A stretch of 64,000 nt of DNA, taken from assembly GCA_964607765.1 (NCBI GenBank), contig CAZSNT010000022.1, positions 21,945 through 85,944 on the forward strand. The letters are read 5' to 3'. Source of the stretch: CAZSNT01 sp964607765. GTDB taxonomy: Bacteria > Verrucomicrobiota > Lentisphaeria > Oligosphaerales > JABHEG01. The notes under the pieces were generated by a model that saw only the letters and a list, made by a program, of their open reading frames with translations, did not search any database and was not told the DNA's origin. Positions 17,558-24,690 of this stretch are shown one piece after another (position 1 is the stretch's first letter; each line of letters begins with the position of its first letter). Both the position numbers and the translations under genes were made by a program.

Positions 17558-18196
17558 ATGGCAGAGGAACTTCTGGAGCAATTGGCGGACTTGGTCATCA
17601 AGGGCAGAGCCCCGGAGACCGAAGAGACGACTCAGAAAGCCATTGACGCGGGAATGCCTGTGGGGGACATCCTGAACCAAGGCTTGGTCGCCGGCATGGC
17701 GGTGATCGGTGACAGATTCAAGCGTAATGAAGTTTATGTGCCGGAAGTCCTGATCGCCGCACGCGCCATGAAGGCGGGCATGGGCCTGCTGAAGCCGCTG
17801 CTGGCCGAGTCCGGCGTGAAGCCGAAGGGCACCGTCTGTGTCGGCACGGTCAAGGGCGACCTGCACGACATCGGCAAGAACCTGGTCTGCATGATGCTCG
17901 AAGGCGCGGGCTACAAAGTCGTGGACCTCGGCGTCAACGTGGAAGCCGAGAACTTCGTGGCAGCGGCCAAGGAGAACGCCGCAGACGCCGTGGGCATGAG
18001 CGCACTGCTCACCACGACCATGACATCGATGAAGAGCACCATCGACGCATTCGTGGAAGCGGGCTGTCGCGACGACGTCAAGATCATGGTCGGCGGCGCC
18101 CCGCTCACGCAGAATTTCTCCGATGAGATCGGTGCGGACGGGTACGCTCCCGATGCGGCCTCCGCAGTCGACCTGCTCGCCGAGCTTATGGGCTGA
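17558..18196 (+). CDS. Corrinoid (B12-binding) methyl-carrier protein, MtaC/MtbC-like
   Basis: A 212-residue two-domain protein: an N-terminal four-helix methyltransferase-cap domain (1-85) and a Rossmann-like B12 domain with DLHDIGKN at 101-108 (DxHxxG, lower axial His103), then SALLTTTM and GGAPLT. Such proteins shuttle a methyl group from methanol, methylamines or methoxy compounds to a corrinoid methyltransferase in anaerobes. AGGAGG 9 nt upstream fixes the start at 17558. It stands alone, with no substrate methyltransferase or activase adjacent, and a strong terminator follows at 18242. The substrate is unknown. Confidence 0.9.
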   Translation: MAEELLEQLADLVIKGRAPETEETTQKAIDAGMPVGDILNQGLVAGMAVIGDRFKRNEVYVPEVLIAARAMKAGMGLLKPLLAESGVKPKGTVCVGTVKGDLHDIGKNLVCMMLEGAGYKVVDLGVNVEAENFVAAAKENAADAVGMSALLTTTMTSMKSTIDAFVEAGCRDDVKIMVGGAPLTQNFSDEIGADGYAPDAASAVDLLAELMG

Positions 18197-18241
18197 AGTG
18201 AGCCGAGCCGGCGCTGCCGGGTTGATCGCGAGTAGTTTCAG

Positions 18242-18284
18242 AACGCCTTGGCGGCGCCCCTGCCGCCAGGGCGTTCCCTTTTTT
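18242..18284 (+). terminator. Intrinsic terminator of the corrinoid gene
   Basis: A 14-bp stem (AACGCCTTGGCGGC with its near-perfect complement, one G-T pair) with a GCCCCT loop, then CCCTTTTTT. It ends 14 nt before the next start codon, so the corrinoid and isomerase genes are mostly separate transcripts or are linked by attenuation. Confidence 0.85.
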
Positions 18285-18298
18285 GCGGAGATGGCACA

Positions 18299-19153
18299 AT
18301 GCAGTTCGTACTGTTCTCGAAGCACTGGAAAGAGCTCGACATCGAGGGGATGGTCGAGCGGACACTCGAGATTGGCGCCGACGGCGTGGACCTGGCCGTG
18401 CGCCCCGGCTTCGTCGTCAATCCGGACAATGTGCGCACGGAGCTTGCGCCTGCCGTCGCCAAGTTCCGCGCGGCCGGGCTCGACGTGCCCATGATCTCGA
18501 CGGACGCGGGTTTCATCAGCCCGGACGACCCCGTTGCGGAGTCGACGGCGGCTGCGCTCCAGGAGGCCGGCGTGCGCTACGGCAAGCTGGGCTACTGGCG
18601 CTGGCGCGACGGCGAGACCCCGTACTGGGAGCAGGTCGCGAAGATCCGGCATGACCTGGAAGGGTTCGAAGCGCTCGGCCGCAGGTACGGCGTGACCTTC
18701 TGCTACCACACGCACAGCGACTACTTCGGGCTCAACGCGGCCGCCATGATGGACTTGCTCGAGGGCCGCGACCCGCAACACATGGGCGCGTACCTGGACA
18801 CGGGCCACCTGCACTACTGCGGCGAGCCGTACCCCATGGCCATCGACATCGTGGGGCGCTATCTCACGCTCGTCTCGTTCAAAGACACGTCGTTCAAGCG
18901 CGTGAACGACGAGGCGGAGGAGCTGCCGGAGTGGAAGCGCGTCATTGTGCCCGCCGGTTACGGCGTGGTGAAGTGGCAGAGCGTGTTCGGCGGCCTCATC
19001 AAGGCCGGCTACGACGGCGTGTGCAGCTGTCATTGCGAGTTCGCTGCGTCATCCCCGGAGGAGTTCCTGCACCTGCAGAAACGCGAGGTCGCGTATCTTC
19101 GCAATCAGCACGCGCAAGCGCAAACCCGTGCCGCCGCGGCATCGACTCAGTAA
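18299..19153 (+). CDS. Sugar phosphate isomerase/epimerase (TIM barrel)
   Basis: A 284-residue xylose-isomerase-like TIM barrel. Metal-site strands are visible: MISTDAGF, YHTHSDYF, GAYLDTGHLHYCGE and LVSFKDTSF. The His-rich FCYHTHSD and TGHLHY motifs fit the hydroxypyruvate isomerase/IolE-like superfamily. ATG 18299 (MQFVLFSKHWKEL) starts at the first barrel strand with GGAG 9 nt upstream. Its TAA stop is the first part of a GAGTAGCG micro-repeat array. The substrate is unknown. Confidence 0.82.
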   Translation: MQFVLFSKHWKELDIEGMVERTLEIGADGVDLAVRPGFVVNPDNVRTELAPAVAKFRAAGLDVPMISTDAGFISPDDPVAESTAAALQEAGVRYGKLGYWRWRDGETPYWEQVAKIRHDLEGFEALGRRYGVTFCYHTHSDYFGLNAAAMMDLLEGRDPQHMGAYLDTGHLHYCGEPYPMAIDIVGRYLTLVSFKDTSFKRVNDEAEELPEWKRVIVPAGYGVVKWQSVFGGLIKAGYDGVCSCHCEFAASSPEEFLHLQKREVAYLRNQHAQAQTRAAAASTQ

Positions 19154-19258
19154 CGAGTAGCGGGGAGCGAGTAGCGAGTAGCGGGGACAGAGGAATGCCT
19201 GGCGCCTAACCCCTAACGCCTAGCGCCTAACCCCTAACGCCTAGCCCCTAACCCCTGA
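19151..19258. repeat. Micro-repeat arrays (GAGTAGCG and CCTAACCCCTAACG)
   Basis: 19151-19186 has imperfect copies of GAGTAGCG(GGG), and 19203-19258 has copies of CCTAACCCCTAACG/CCTAGCG. The first contains the stop of the isomerase gene. The second contains the stop and last codons of the convergent HlyD-like gene. The same two families recur together at 29340-29452, and GAGTAGCG recurs at 14361-14375. Confidence 0.9.
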
Positions 19259-20718
19259 CGAATCCAGATGATCGCCCGTGCCGTGGTGCCGGTTACCGGC
19301 GTGCCCTCGAGCGGGGCGAGCGGCCGGATCCTGACCCACACCCGGTCGGCTTGCGTCGTGCGCAGCGAGGCCCCGCCGAGATCGACCGTGCCGCGTTCCA
19401 GCGACTGCGTGTGAAGGCTGACCTGCTCGACCACCGCGTCGACGTAGGAGCCCGAGCCGGCCGGCACACGGACCTGTGCCGCCTGGCCGGCCTCCACCAG
19501 CATGGCGTCCTCCTCCCGAACGAACCCCTCGATCCAGCGCGGTTTGCTGTCGTCGCTCACCAGGATGCAGGGCACGCCTTTGCGGCAGACCTCGCCCACA
19601 TCATCGAAGACGCGTGTCACGGTGCCGGACACCGGGCTGATGATCTCCATGCTCTCCAGCGCGGCGGCGCGGCCCCTTATCTCTGCGTCGCTCTTGGTGA
19701 TCTCCGCTTCGGCTGCCCGGGTCTTCTCCTGGGCTATGGCCACCGCCGTGCGTTTGGCCTGGGCCTGTTTCAGGCGGGCTTCCGCTTCCGTCTGCTCCGC
19801 CTTGCGGATGGTGAGGTCGGCACGCAGCGCATCCAGCTCTTTCTCGCTCGCCATGACCAGGGCGAGACCTGCTTCCCTCGCGGCCAGCCCCTGCGCAGCT
19901 GCTTCGATCTCGTCCGGCGTGGCACCGGCACGCAGCCGTGCGAGCTCCAGCTCCGCTTCACGCACGGCATTTTCCTGCATGGTAAGCCGGGTCTTGCGTT
20001 CCTCGAGCTGATGCTGGGAGTGGATGCCGTCCACCACGAGTGCCTCAGACTGGCGCACCTCCAGCGCGTAGAGCGCCTGCAGGGCCTTGGCGGTGGCCAC
20101 CCGCGCCTCCGCTGCCTGGACCAGTTCCTTGCGCGTGCCTGCCTTGACTTGCTTGAGCGTCGCGCGTGCTTCCTCTGCCTGGGCTTTCGCCTGCTGCGCC
20201 TCCGCTGCCAGGCGCGCCACGCGCAGATCGATTACGGCCTGGGCCGCCGTGACCTGCGCTTTGGCCACGGCCAGTTGTGCCTCGGCCATGTGAATGTCGG
20301 CCTCCACCTGCGCGGACACCAGCGTGCACTGGGCCTGGGCTTCGGCCAGCCTGCTGCGCCGGATCAGGTGGTCGGCGCGTGCGGCCTCGAGAGCGGCCAC
20401 CAGCTCGGAGTCGTCAAGACGCGCCAGCCGCTCGCCTTTGCTCACCTGCTGCTTCTCCTTGACATACACTTCCAGCAAGCGGGCATCGACCTTCGACGAG
20501 AGCGCCGCCACGCTTGCCTGAACGCGCGCGCTCACCGTGCGCACCGTGCAGAAACTGAACCAGAGGAACACGCTCAGACCGATCAAGGCACAGATCAGCA
20601 CACCCCCCACACCCCACACAATGCGCTGCATCCAGCGCCGTTTCTTGCGGCGCGGCGTGCCGCCCCGCGCCTTGCGTCGCAGGTCGTAGTTGCCGTCCTT
20701 GTTGCTTTCGGAGGCCAT
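19234..20718 (-). CDS. HlyD-like membrane-fusion/adaptor protein
   Basis: A 494-residue periplasmic adaptor. It has a Lys/Arg-rich N-terminus, one transmembrane helix (VWGVGGVLICALIGLSVFLWF, about 33-53), a lipoyl-like half (KEKQQVSKGERLARLDDSEL), a very long Ala/Glu/Gln coiled-coil hairpin (about 115-380), then the second lipoyl half and beta-barrel (IISPVSGTVTRVFDDVGEV). It probably links the ABC exporter encoded upstream to an outer-membrane channel. ATG 20718 has GAGGAT about 10 nt upstream. It starts 13 nt after the DUF1854 gene. The final residues GLGARR and the stop are written by the CCTAACCCC repeat array, so the native C-terminus has probably been altered. Confidence 0.85.
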   Translation of the reverse strand: MASESNKDGNYDLRRKARGGTPRRKKRRWMQRIVWGVGGVLICALIGLSVFLWFSFCTVRTVSARVQASVAALSSKVDARLLEVYVKEKQQVSKGERLARLDDSELVAALEAARADHLIRRSRLAEAQAQCTLVSAQVEADIHMAEAQLAVAKAQVTAAQAVIDLRVARLAAEAQQAKAQAEEARATLKQVKAGTRKELVQAAEARVATAKALQALYALEVRQSEALVVDGIHSQHQLEERKTRLTMQENAVREAELELARLRAGATPDEIEAAAQGLAAREAGLALVMASEKELDALRADLTIRKAEQTEAEARLKQAQAKRTAVAIAQEKTRAAEAEITKSDAEIRGRAAALESMEIISPVSGTVTRVFDDVGEVCRKGVPCILVSDDSKPRWIEGFVREEDAMLVEAGQAAQVRVPAGSGSYVDAVVEQVSLHTQSLERGTVDLGGASLRTTQADRVWVRIRPLAPLEGTPVTGTTARAIIWIRQGLGARR

Positions 20719-20731
20719 GTGTGCCGTATCC

Positions 20732-21280
20732 TCACGTTTCGGTCGAGACGAGCATCTGGCTGTGCGCATCCAGATCCGCGATATTCTCTATCTCGAAGCG
20801 GTTGCCGTCAACATCGCTGATCAGGTAGCGCCCGTGCGGCAGAATGCGAATGTGGCGGTTCCGATCGCTGACTTCGAACGTGGCCGCGCCGCGGTCCGTG
20901 TCCACGTCCCAGAGCGAAACGCCCATCGCTTCGGTGACCTCGTGCACGCATTGGATCCGGGCCACGTAATACATGCGGCCCAGGGCCTGTTGCAGCGCCC
21001 CGGCGCTCGCTTCGTCCAGATGCTCAGGGTCGCGCAGCAGTACCTTCTCCACGCCGCGATCGTCGACGAAGCTGATGTAGCTCGCCTTCGTCGAAAGCGG
21101 AAACACGCGCCGTGGCCGGAGTCCGGCGAAATCCTCGTCCGCAACCGTTACGTGCAGCTCGCACGCATCGTCTTCCCAGACCCGGGTCGCCGCCGCCTCA
21201 ACGGCCCACTCGACAGCGGGGCCCGAGGTCGCGCCGGACGGCGTGTCCGACACTGGCTCTTTCTCTTCCGTTTGCTGCAT
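20732..21280 (-). CDS. DUF1854 family protein
   Basis: A 182-residue soluble protein matching DUF1854: a central VFPLSTKASYISFVDDRGVEKVLLRDPEHL segment, then ALGRMYYVARIQCVHEVTEAMG and a beta-rich C-terminus FEVSDRNRHIRILPHGRYLISDVDGNRFEI. Members are encoded beside a particular ABC transporter; in some beta-proteobacteria the pair is annotated as cyanophycin-metabolism associated. Here it is likewise between the ABC exporter and the HlyD adaptor, so a role as an accessory subunit of the exporter is inferred. The biochemical function is unknown. A C/T-rich micro-repeat lies directly upstream. Confidence 0.75.
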   Translation of the reverse strand: MQQTEEKEPVSDTPSGATSGPAVEWAVEAAATRVWEDDACELHVTVADEDFAGLRPRRVFPLSTKASYISFVDDRGVEKVLLRDPEHLDEASAGALQQALGRMYYVARIQCVHEVTEAMGVSLWDVDTDRGAATFEVSDRNRHIRILPHGRYLISDVDGNRFEIENIADLDAHSQMLVSTET

Positions 21281-21294
21281 TCCCTCGTTTCCGT

Positions 21295-21580
21295 TCCTTG
21301 TCCCGCTCCCTGTTTCCTCGTCCTCGTCCCCGTCCTCGTCCCCGTGTCCTCCGCCCTCCGGATGACTGAATGACTCAGTGACTCAGTGACTCATGTGGGC
21401 TGGCGCTTCGCATCCCGCATCTCCGCCGCTCCCCGCTCCTCCCTCTCGTTCCTCGCTCCTCGCTCCTCGTTCCTCGCTCCTCGCTCCTCGTTCCTCCCTC
21501 CTCGTTCCTCCCTCCTCCCTCCTCGCTCCTCGTTCCTCGTTCCTCGCTCCTCGCTCCTCGTTCCTCCCTCCTCCCTCCTC
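21295..21580. repeat. C/T-rich word-like repeat tract between the ABC and DUF1854 genes
   Basis: The 302-nt gap between the ABC stop and DUF1854 start is largely imperfect repeats of CTCGTTCCTCGCTCCTCC (21425-21580), CTCGTCCTCGTCCCCGTC (21320-21350) and TGACTCAG (21369-21391). The period is irregular. On the coding strand it is a purine (GGAGGAACGAG) tract that contains many Shine-Dalgarno-like cores, so it may affect translation of the DUF1854 gene. Confidence 0.9.
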
Positions 21581-21582
21581 CC

Positions 21583-23853
21583 TCACACCGCCTTCAGGCT
21601 CGCAAGCTCGGACTGCAACCGGCACAGTCGCGCGTACAGCCCGTCCGTCTCAAGCAGCTCGTCGTGCGTCCCGATCTCGATCAGTTTGGAGCGCTCCAGC
21701 ACCACCAGGCGGTGCGCTTTGCGCAAGGTGGACAGGCGGTGCGCGATCGCAAACGTCGTGCGGTCTTGCACCAACCGTTCCAAGGCGGCCTGGATCTTGG
21801 CTTCGGTTTCGGTATCGACCGAGGCGGTTGCTTCGTCGAGGATTAGGATACGCGGGTCACGCAGCACGGCCCGTGCGATCGAGATCCGCTGTCTCTCGCC
21901 GCCGGACAAGGTCTGACCGCGCTCCCCGATCACCGTGTCGTAACCGTCGGGCAGGTTGACGACGAACTCGTGCGCGTTCGCCGCGCGTGCCGCGCTCATG
22001 ATCTCCTCAGCCGAAGCTTCCGGCTTCCCGTAGGCGATGTTGGACCACACCGTGCCGTGGAACAGGTAGGGTTCCTGCAGCACGACGCCGATCTGTTCCC
22101 GGTACCAGCCCAGGTCGAACTCCTGGATGTCGCGGCCGTCCACCCGGATTTCGCCTTCCTCCACGTCGTAGAAGCGCGCTATCAGGTGTACGAGCGTGCT
22201 CTTGCCCGCGCCGCTCGGACCCACGAGTCCGATCATCTCCCCGGGCTCGATCTTGAAGCTGATGTCGTCCAGCGCGTACTTGCCGGGCTCGTAGGAGAAG
22301 CGCACGTCCTGTAGTTCCACCGCGCCCTGCATGCGGTTGAGTATGAGGCCCGGGGTTTCGAGCGGTTCGGGTTCGGCGTCCAGAATCTCGAACACGCGCT
22401 CCGCCGCTGTCAGGCAATGCTGCAGGCGGTGGTTCATTCGCCCGAACTCCTGGACCGGCCGGTAGAAACGCCACAGGTAGCTGGTAAACGCCACGAGCGT
22501 GCCCAGCGTCTCCATGTTGTTGATCACCATGAACCCGCCGACGCTGAAGATCAGGATGGAGCCCAGCGATGTCTGGATCGTCACGAACGGGAAGAAGGCG
22601 CTCACCAGCTTGATCGCCCGCATCTCCTGCTGGAACAGGTCCTGGCTCTTGGCGCGGAACGTGGCCGCCTCACGCCGTTCCTGTGCGAACGCCTTGACCA
22701 CCCGGATGCCCGGTATGGTGTCGGCCAGGACCGCGTGCAGCCCAGACATCCGGCGCCAGATACGGTGATAGAGCAGGTGCATCTTGTGCCCGAACAGCCA
22801 GGTGCTGAACATGATGACAGGCGTTGGCGCGAGGGCGAGCAGGAACAGGCGCCAGTTCAGGAACAGCAGGATCGCAGCGATCAGCACCATGGTGGCGATA
22901 TTGACGATCGCGTCCTGGAACCCCTCCGCGATGAAGTACTGCAGCCGCCCCAGGTCGCTGGTCACCCGCGACATGATCCGGCCCGTCTGGCGTTGGCTGA
23001 AGAAGCGCAGCTGCAGCATCTGCATGTGCGCGTAGAGCCGCACGCGCAGGTCGAACAGCACGCGCTGGCCGACCCATTGCATGACGTAACCACGGAACAC
23101 GGAGCCGACTGCCGAGAGCAGGTGGATGGCGGTCAGGGCGCCGACCACCACGGGCAGAAGCGCGGCGTTGCCGGGCGTGATGACCCGGTCGATCAGGATC
23201 TTGGTCAGGTACGGCGGCATGAGCTGGATCCCGGTGATCGACAGCGTCAGCACCAACCCCAGCAAGGCCATCCACCGGTAGGGCAGCAAGAAAGAAAACA
23301 GGCGGCGCAGAATCTGACGGCGGTCCTGGCAGTGGATACACACCTCGCTCCAACGGCTCAGCGCGCGGCCGCACTGGCGGCAGCGGTGATCCGGGCGCTT
23401 GGTGGCCGGCGGCGCAATGTCCTCGAAACCGCGCCCCTCGGACAGGCCCTTTACGACCTCATTGATGTAGTAGCACAGGTCCGATGCCTCGTGGTGCGAG
23501 CCCAGGGAGAAACGTGCCACCTCCTCCCCACCCGTGCTGCACCGGATGACCACCGCTCCGGAGCCGACGTACGAGCGCAACACAGCGTCTTCCACGTCAG
23601 CCAGGTCGGCCTCGTAGACCACCTCGCCGCCGCGCCCGCCGTGGTCGCCGTCTATGCTCAGGATGCGCGTGTTGGTCAGGAAACACCAGCGTTCCCCGAA
23701 CGCTCCCGACGGCAGGATGTCCGAGAACAGGCAGGCCACGGCGTGCTCGCCGGCGCGCAGAGCGTCGTCGAGCCAGACGGCAACATCCGGGGGGAGCGTC
23801 AGCTCTCCCAAGGCCGGGTGCCGTACCGAACTGCTGGGGATTGCATCGGGCAT
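21583..23853 (-). CDS. MsbA-type ABC exporter with N-terminal PH-like and zinc-ribbon domains
   Basis: A 756-residue half-transporter. Residues 1-150 are a PH/GRAM-like beta domain (FLTNTRILSIDG). About 160-185 is a zinc ribbon (CRQCG...CIHCQ). Six transmembrane helices lie at about 195-480. The NBD has Walker A GPSGAGKST, Q-loop VVLQEPYLF, signature LSGGERQR, Walker B ILILDEAT and H-loop AHRLST. It is the same organisation as DUF1854-linked ABC transporters. The start at 23853 (MPDAIPSSSV) is chosen because upstream codons are Arg-rich and the conserved domain begins right after. With the DUF1854 and HlyD-like genes it forms an apparent three-gene export system; the substrate is unknown. The stop abuts a C/T-rich repeat. 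Confidence 0.88.
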   Translation of the reverse strand: MPDAIPSSSVRHPALGELTLPPDVAVWLDDALRAGEHAVACLFSDILPSGAFGERWCFLTNTRILSIDGDHGGRGGEVVYEADLADVEDAVLRSYVGSGAVVIRCSTGGEEVARFSLGSHHEASDLCYYINEVVKGLSEGRGFEDIAPPATKRPDHRCRQCGRALSRWSEVCIHCQDRRQILRRLFSFLLPYRWMALLGLVLTLSITGIQLMPPYLTKILIDRVITPGNAALLPVVVGALTAIHLLSAVGSVFRGYVMQWVGQRVLFDLRVRLYAHMQMLQLRFFSQRQTGRIMSRVTSDLGRLQYFIAEGFQDAIVNIATMVLIAAILLFLNWRLFLLALAPTPVIMFSTWLFGHKMHLLYHRIWRRMSGLHAVLADTIPGIRVVKAFAQERREAATFRAKSQDLFQQEMRAIKLVSAFFPFVTIQTSLGSILIFSVGGFMVINNMETLGTLVAFTSYLWRFYRPVQEFGRMNHRLQHCLTAAERVFEILDAEPEPLETPGLILNRMQGAVELQDVRFSYEPGKYALDDISFKIEPGEMIGLVGPSGAGKSTLVHLIARFYDVEEGEIRVDGRDIQEFDLGWYREQIGVVLQEPYLFHGTVWSNIAYGKPEASAEEIMSAARAANAHEFVVNLPDGYDTVIGERGQTLSGGERQRISIARAVLRDPRILILDEATASVDTETEAKIQAALERLVQDRTTFAIAHRLSTLRKAHRLVVLERSKLIEIGTHDELLETDGLYARLCRLQSELASLKAV

Positions 23854-24055
23854 CACGGACCACCAGTTCCCGCGGGTGCCGGAGAGGCGCTCAAACAGCG
23901 CCGGAGCGAAGCCGCACCGTCTCACGGCTCGCCTGGCGGCACGAGGCATGCCGCAACTCATCAGGATAAACCGCCACCCAACGAAATCAAGAGCCTTGCG
24001 GCAACAGGCAGCACGGCACGTGGAAATGCGCCGTGTGTTACGGTATGTTAGAACT

Positions 24056-24546
24056 TGGTTGCCGGCAGGGGACGGCCGCTCCCTGCGCTTAGCCGCAGGG
24101 GGAGGAAAGTCCGGACTCCGCAGGGCAGGAAGTCCTTTTGAAAAGAAGGATACCGCGGACCATATGCCGCGGGAAGGAAAGTGCCACAGAAAATATACCG
24201 CTCTTCAGCTGAAGAGTAAGGGTGAAAAGGTGGGGTAAGAGCCCACCGCTCGAGGAGAGATCCGAGAGGCAAGGCAAACCCCTTCCGGAGCAAGACCAAA
24301 TAGGGAACAATGATGCTGCCCGTATCGCTCCCGCACCTAAACGGCTTTGGCAGTGCTGTTTGCAGACGGTCCAGCCTGGTGCAGGCAGGGCCGGGGACAG
24401 CCCGAGCCGCCTAGGTGCGGGATAAGTTCCGGGTTCCGGTCGCTTAGATGAATGGTCGTCGCCCGTGCCTGCTTCGGTGCCGGAGTTTCTCCGGCTCCGA
24501 TCGCGGCGCGGGGCACAGAATCCGGCTTATACCTGTCGGTAACCAG
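24056..24546 (+). ncRNA. rnpB: RNase P RNA (bacterial class A)
   Basis: The RNA subunit of RNase P, which matures tRNA 5' ends. Conserved elements in order are GGAGGAAAGTCCGGACTCC (24109), ACAGAAAATA, GGGTGAAAAGGTGGGGTAAG, GCCCACCG, GAGGCAAG, GGAGCAAGACCAAATAGGG and AGATGAATGGTCGTC (24446). P1 is formed by TTGGTTGCCGGCAGG (24055-24069) and CCTGTCGGTAACCAG (24532-24546). These ends give about 490 nt, longer than the usual 350-420, mainly through long P12 and distal arms around 24320-24420 and 24460-24520. Confidence 0.95.
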
Positions 24547-24690
24547 CCTCTTCTGACGATTGCTCGATGCGCAGTCCGACTGCGCGCAGTATAGAGGTCC
24601 AGGCCGGGTGCGGTCTGTGCGCCAGGCAGCGTATGGCGCGTTGCCCGGGCCGCTCCCGGCAGTTAAGCACCACGCGGACGAGTTGCAGCC

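Noticed and set aside
19203..19258. Telomere-like CCTAACCCCTAA array as a chromosome end
   Set aside because: It is short, imperfect, internal and recurs at 29.4 kb; it belongs to the micro-repeat set.
8971..23853. Link between the Asp/Arg pilin tail and the cyanophycin-associated ABC/DUF1854 pair
   Set aside because: Cyanophycin is made without ribosomes and no cyanophycin synthetase or cyanophycinase is here; the Asp-Arg resemblance is probably coincidence.
17405..24051. Long antisense frames, for example 17405-19033 (-), 19351-20820 (+) and 22417-24051 (+)
   Set aside because: High-GC codon bias opens mirror frames; their translations are His/Arg/Leu/Val-rich without motifs and lie opposite clear genes.
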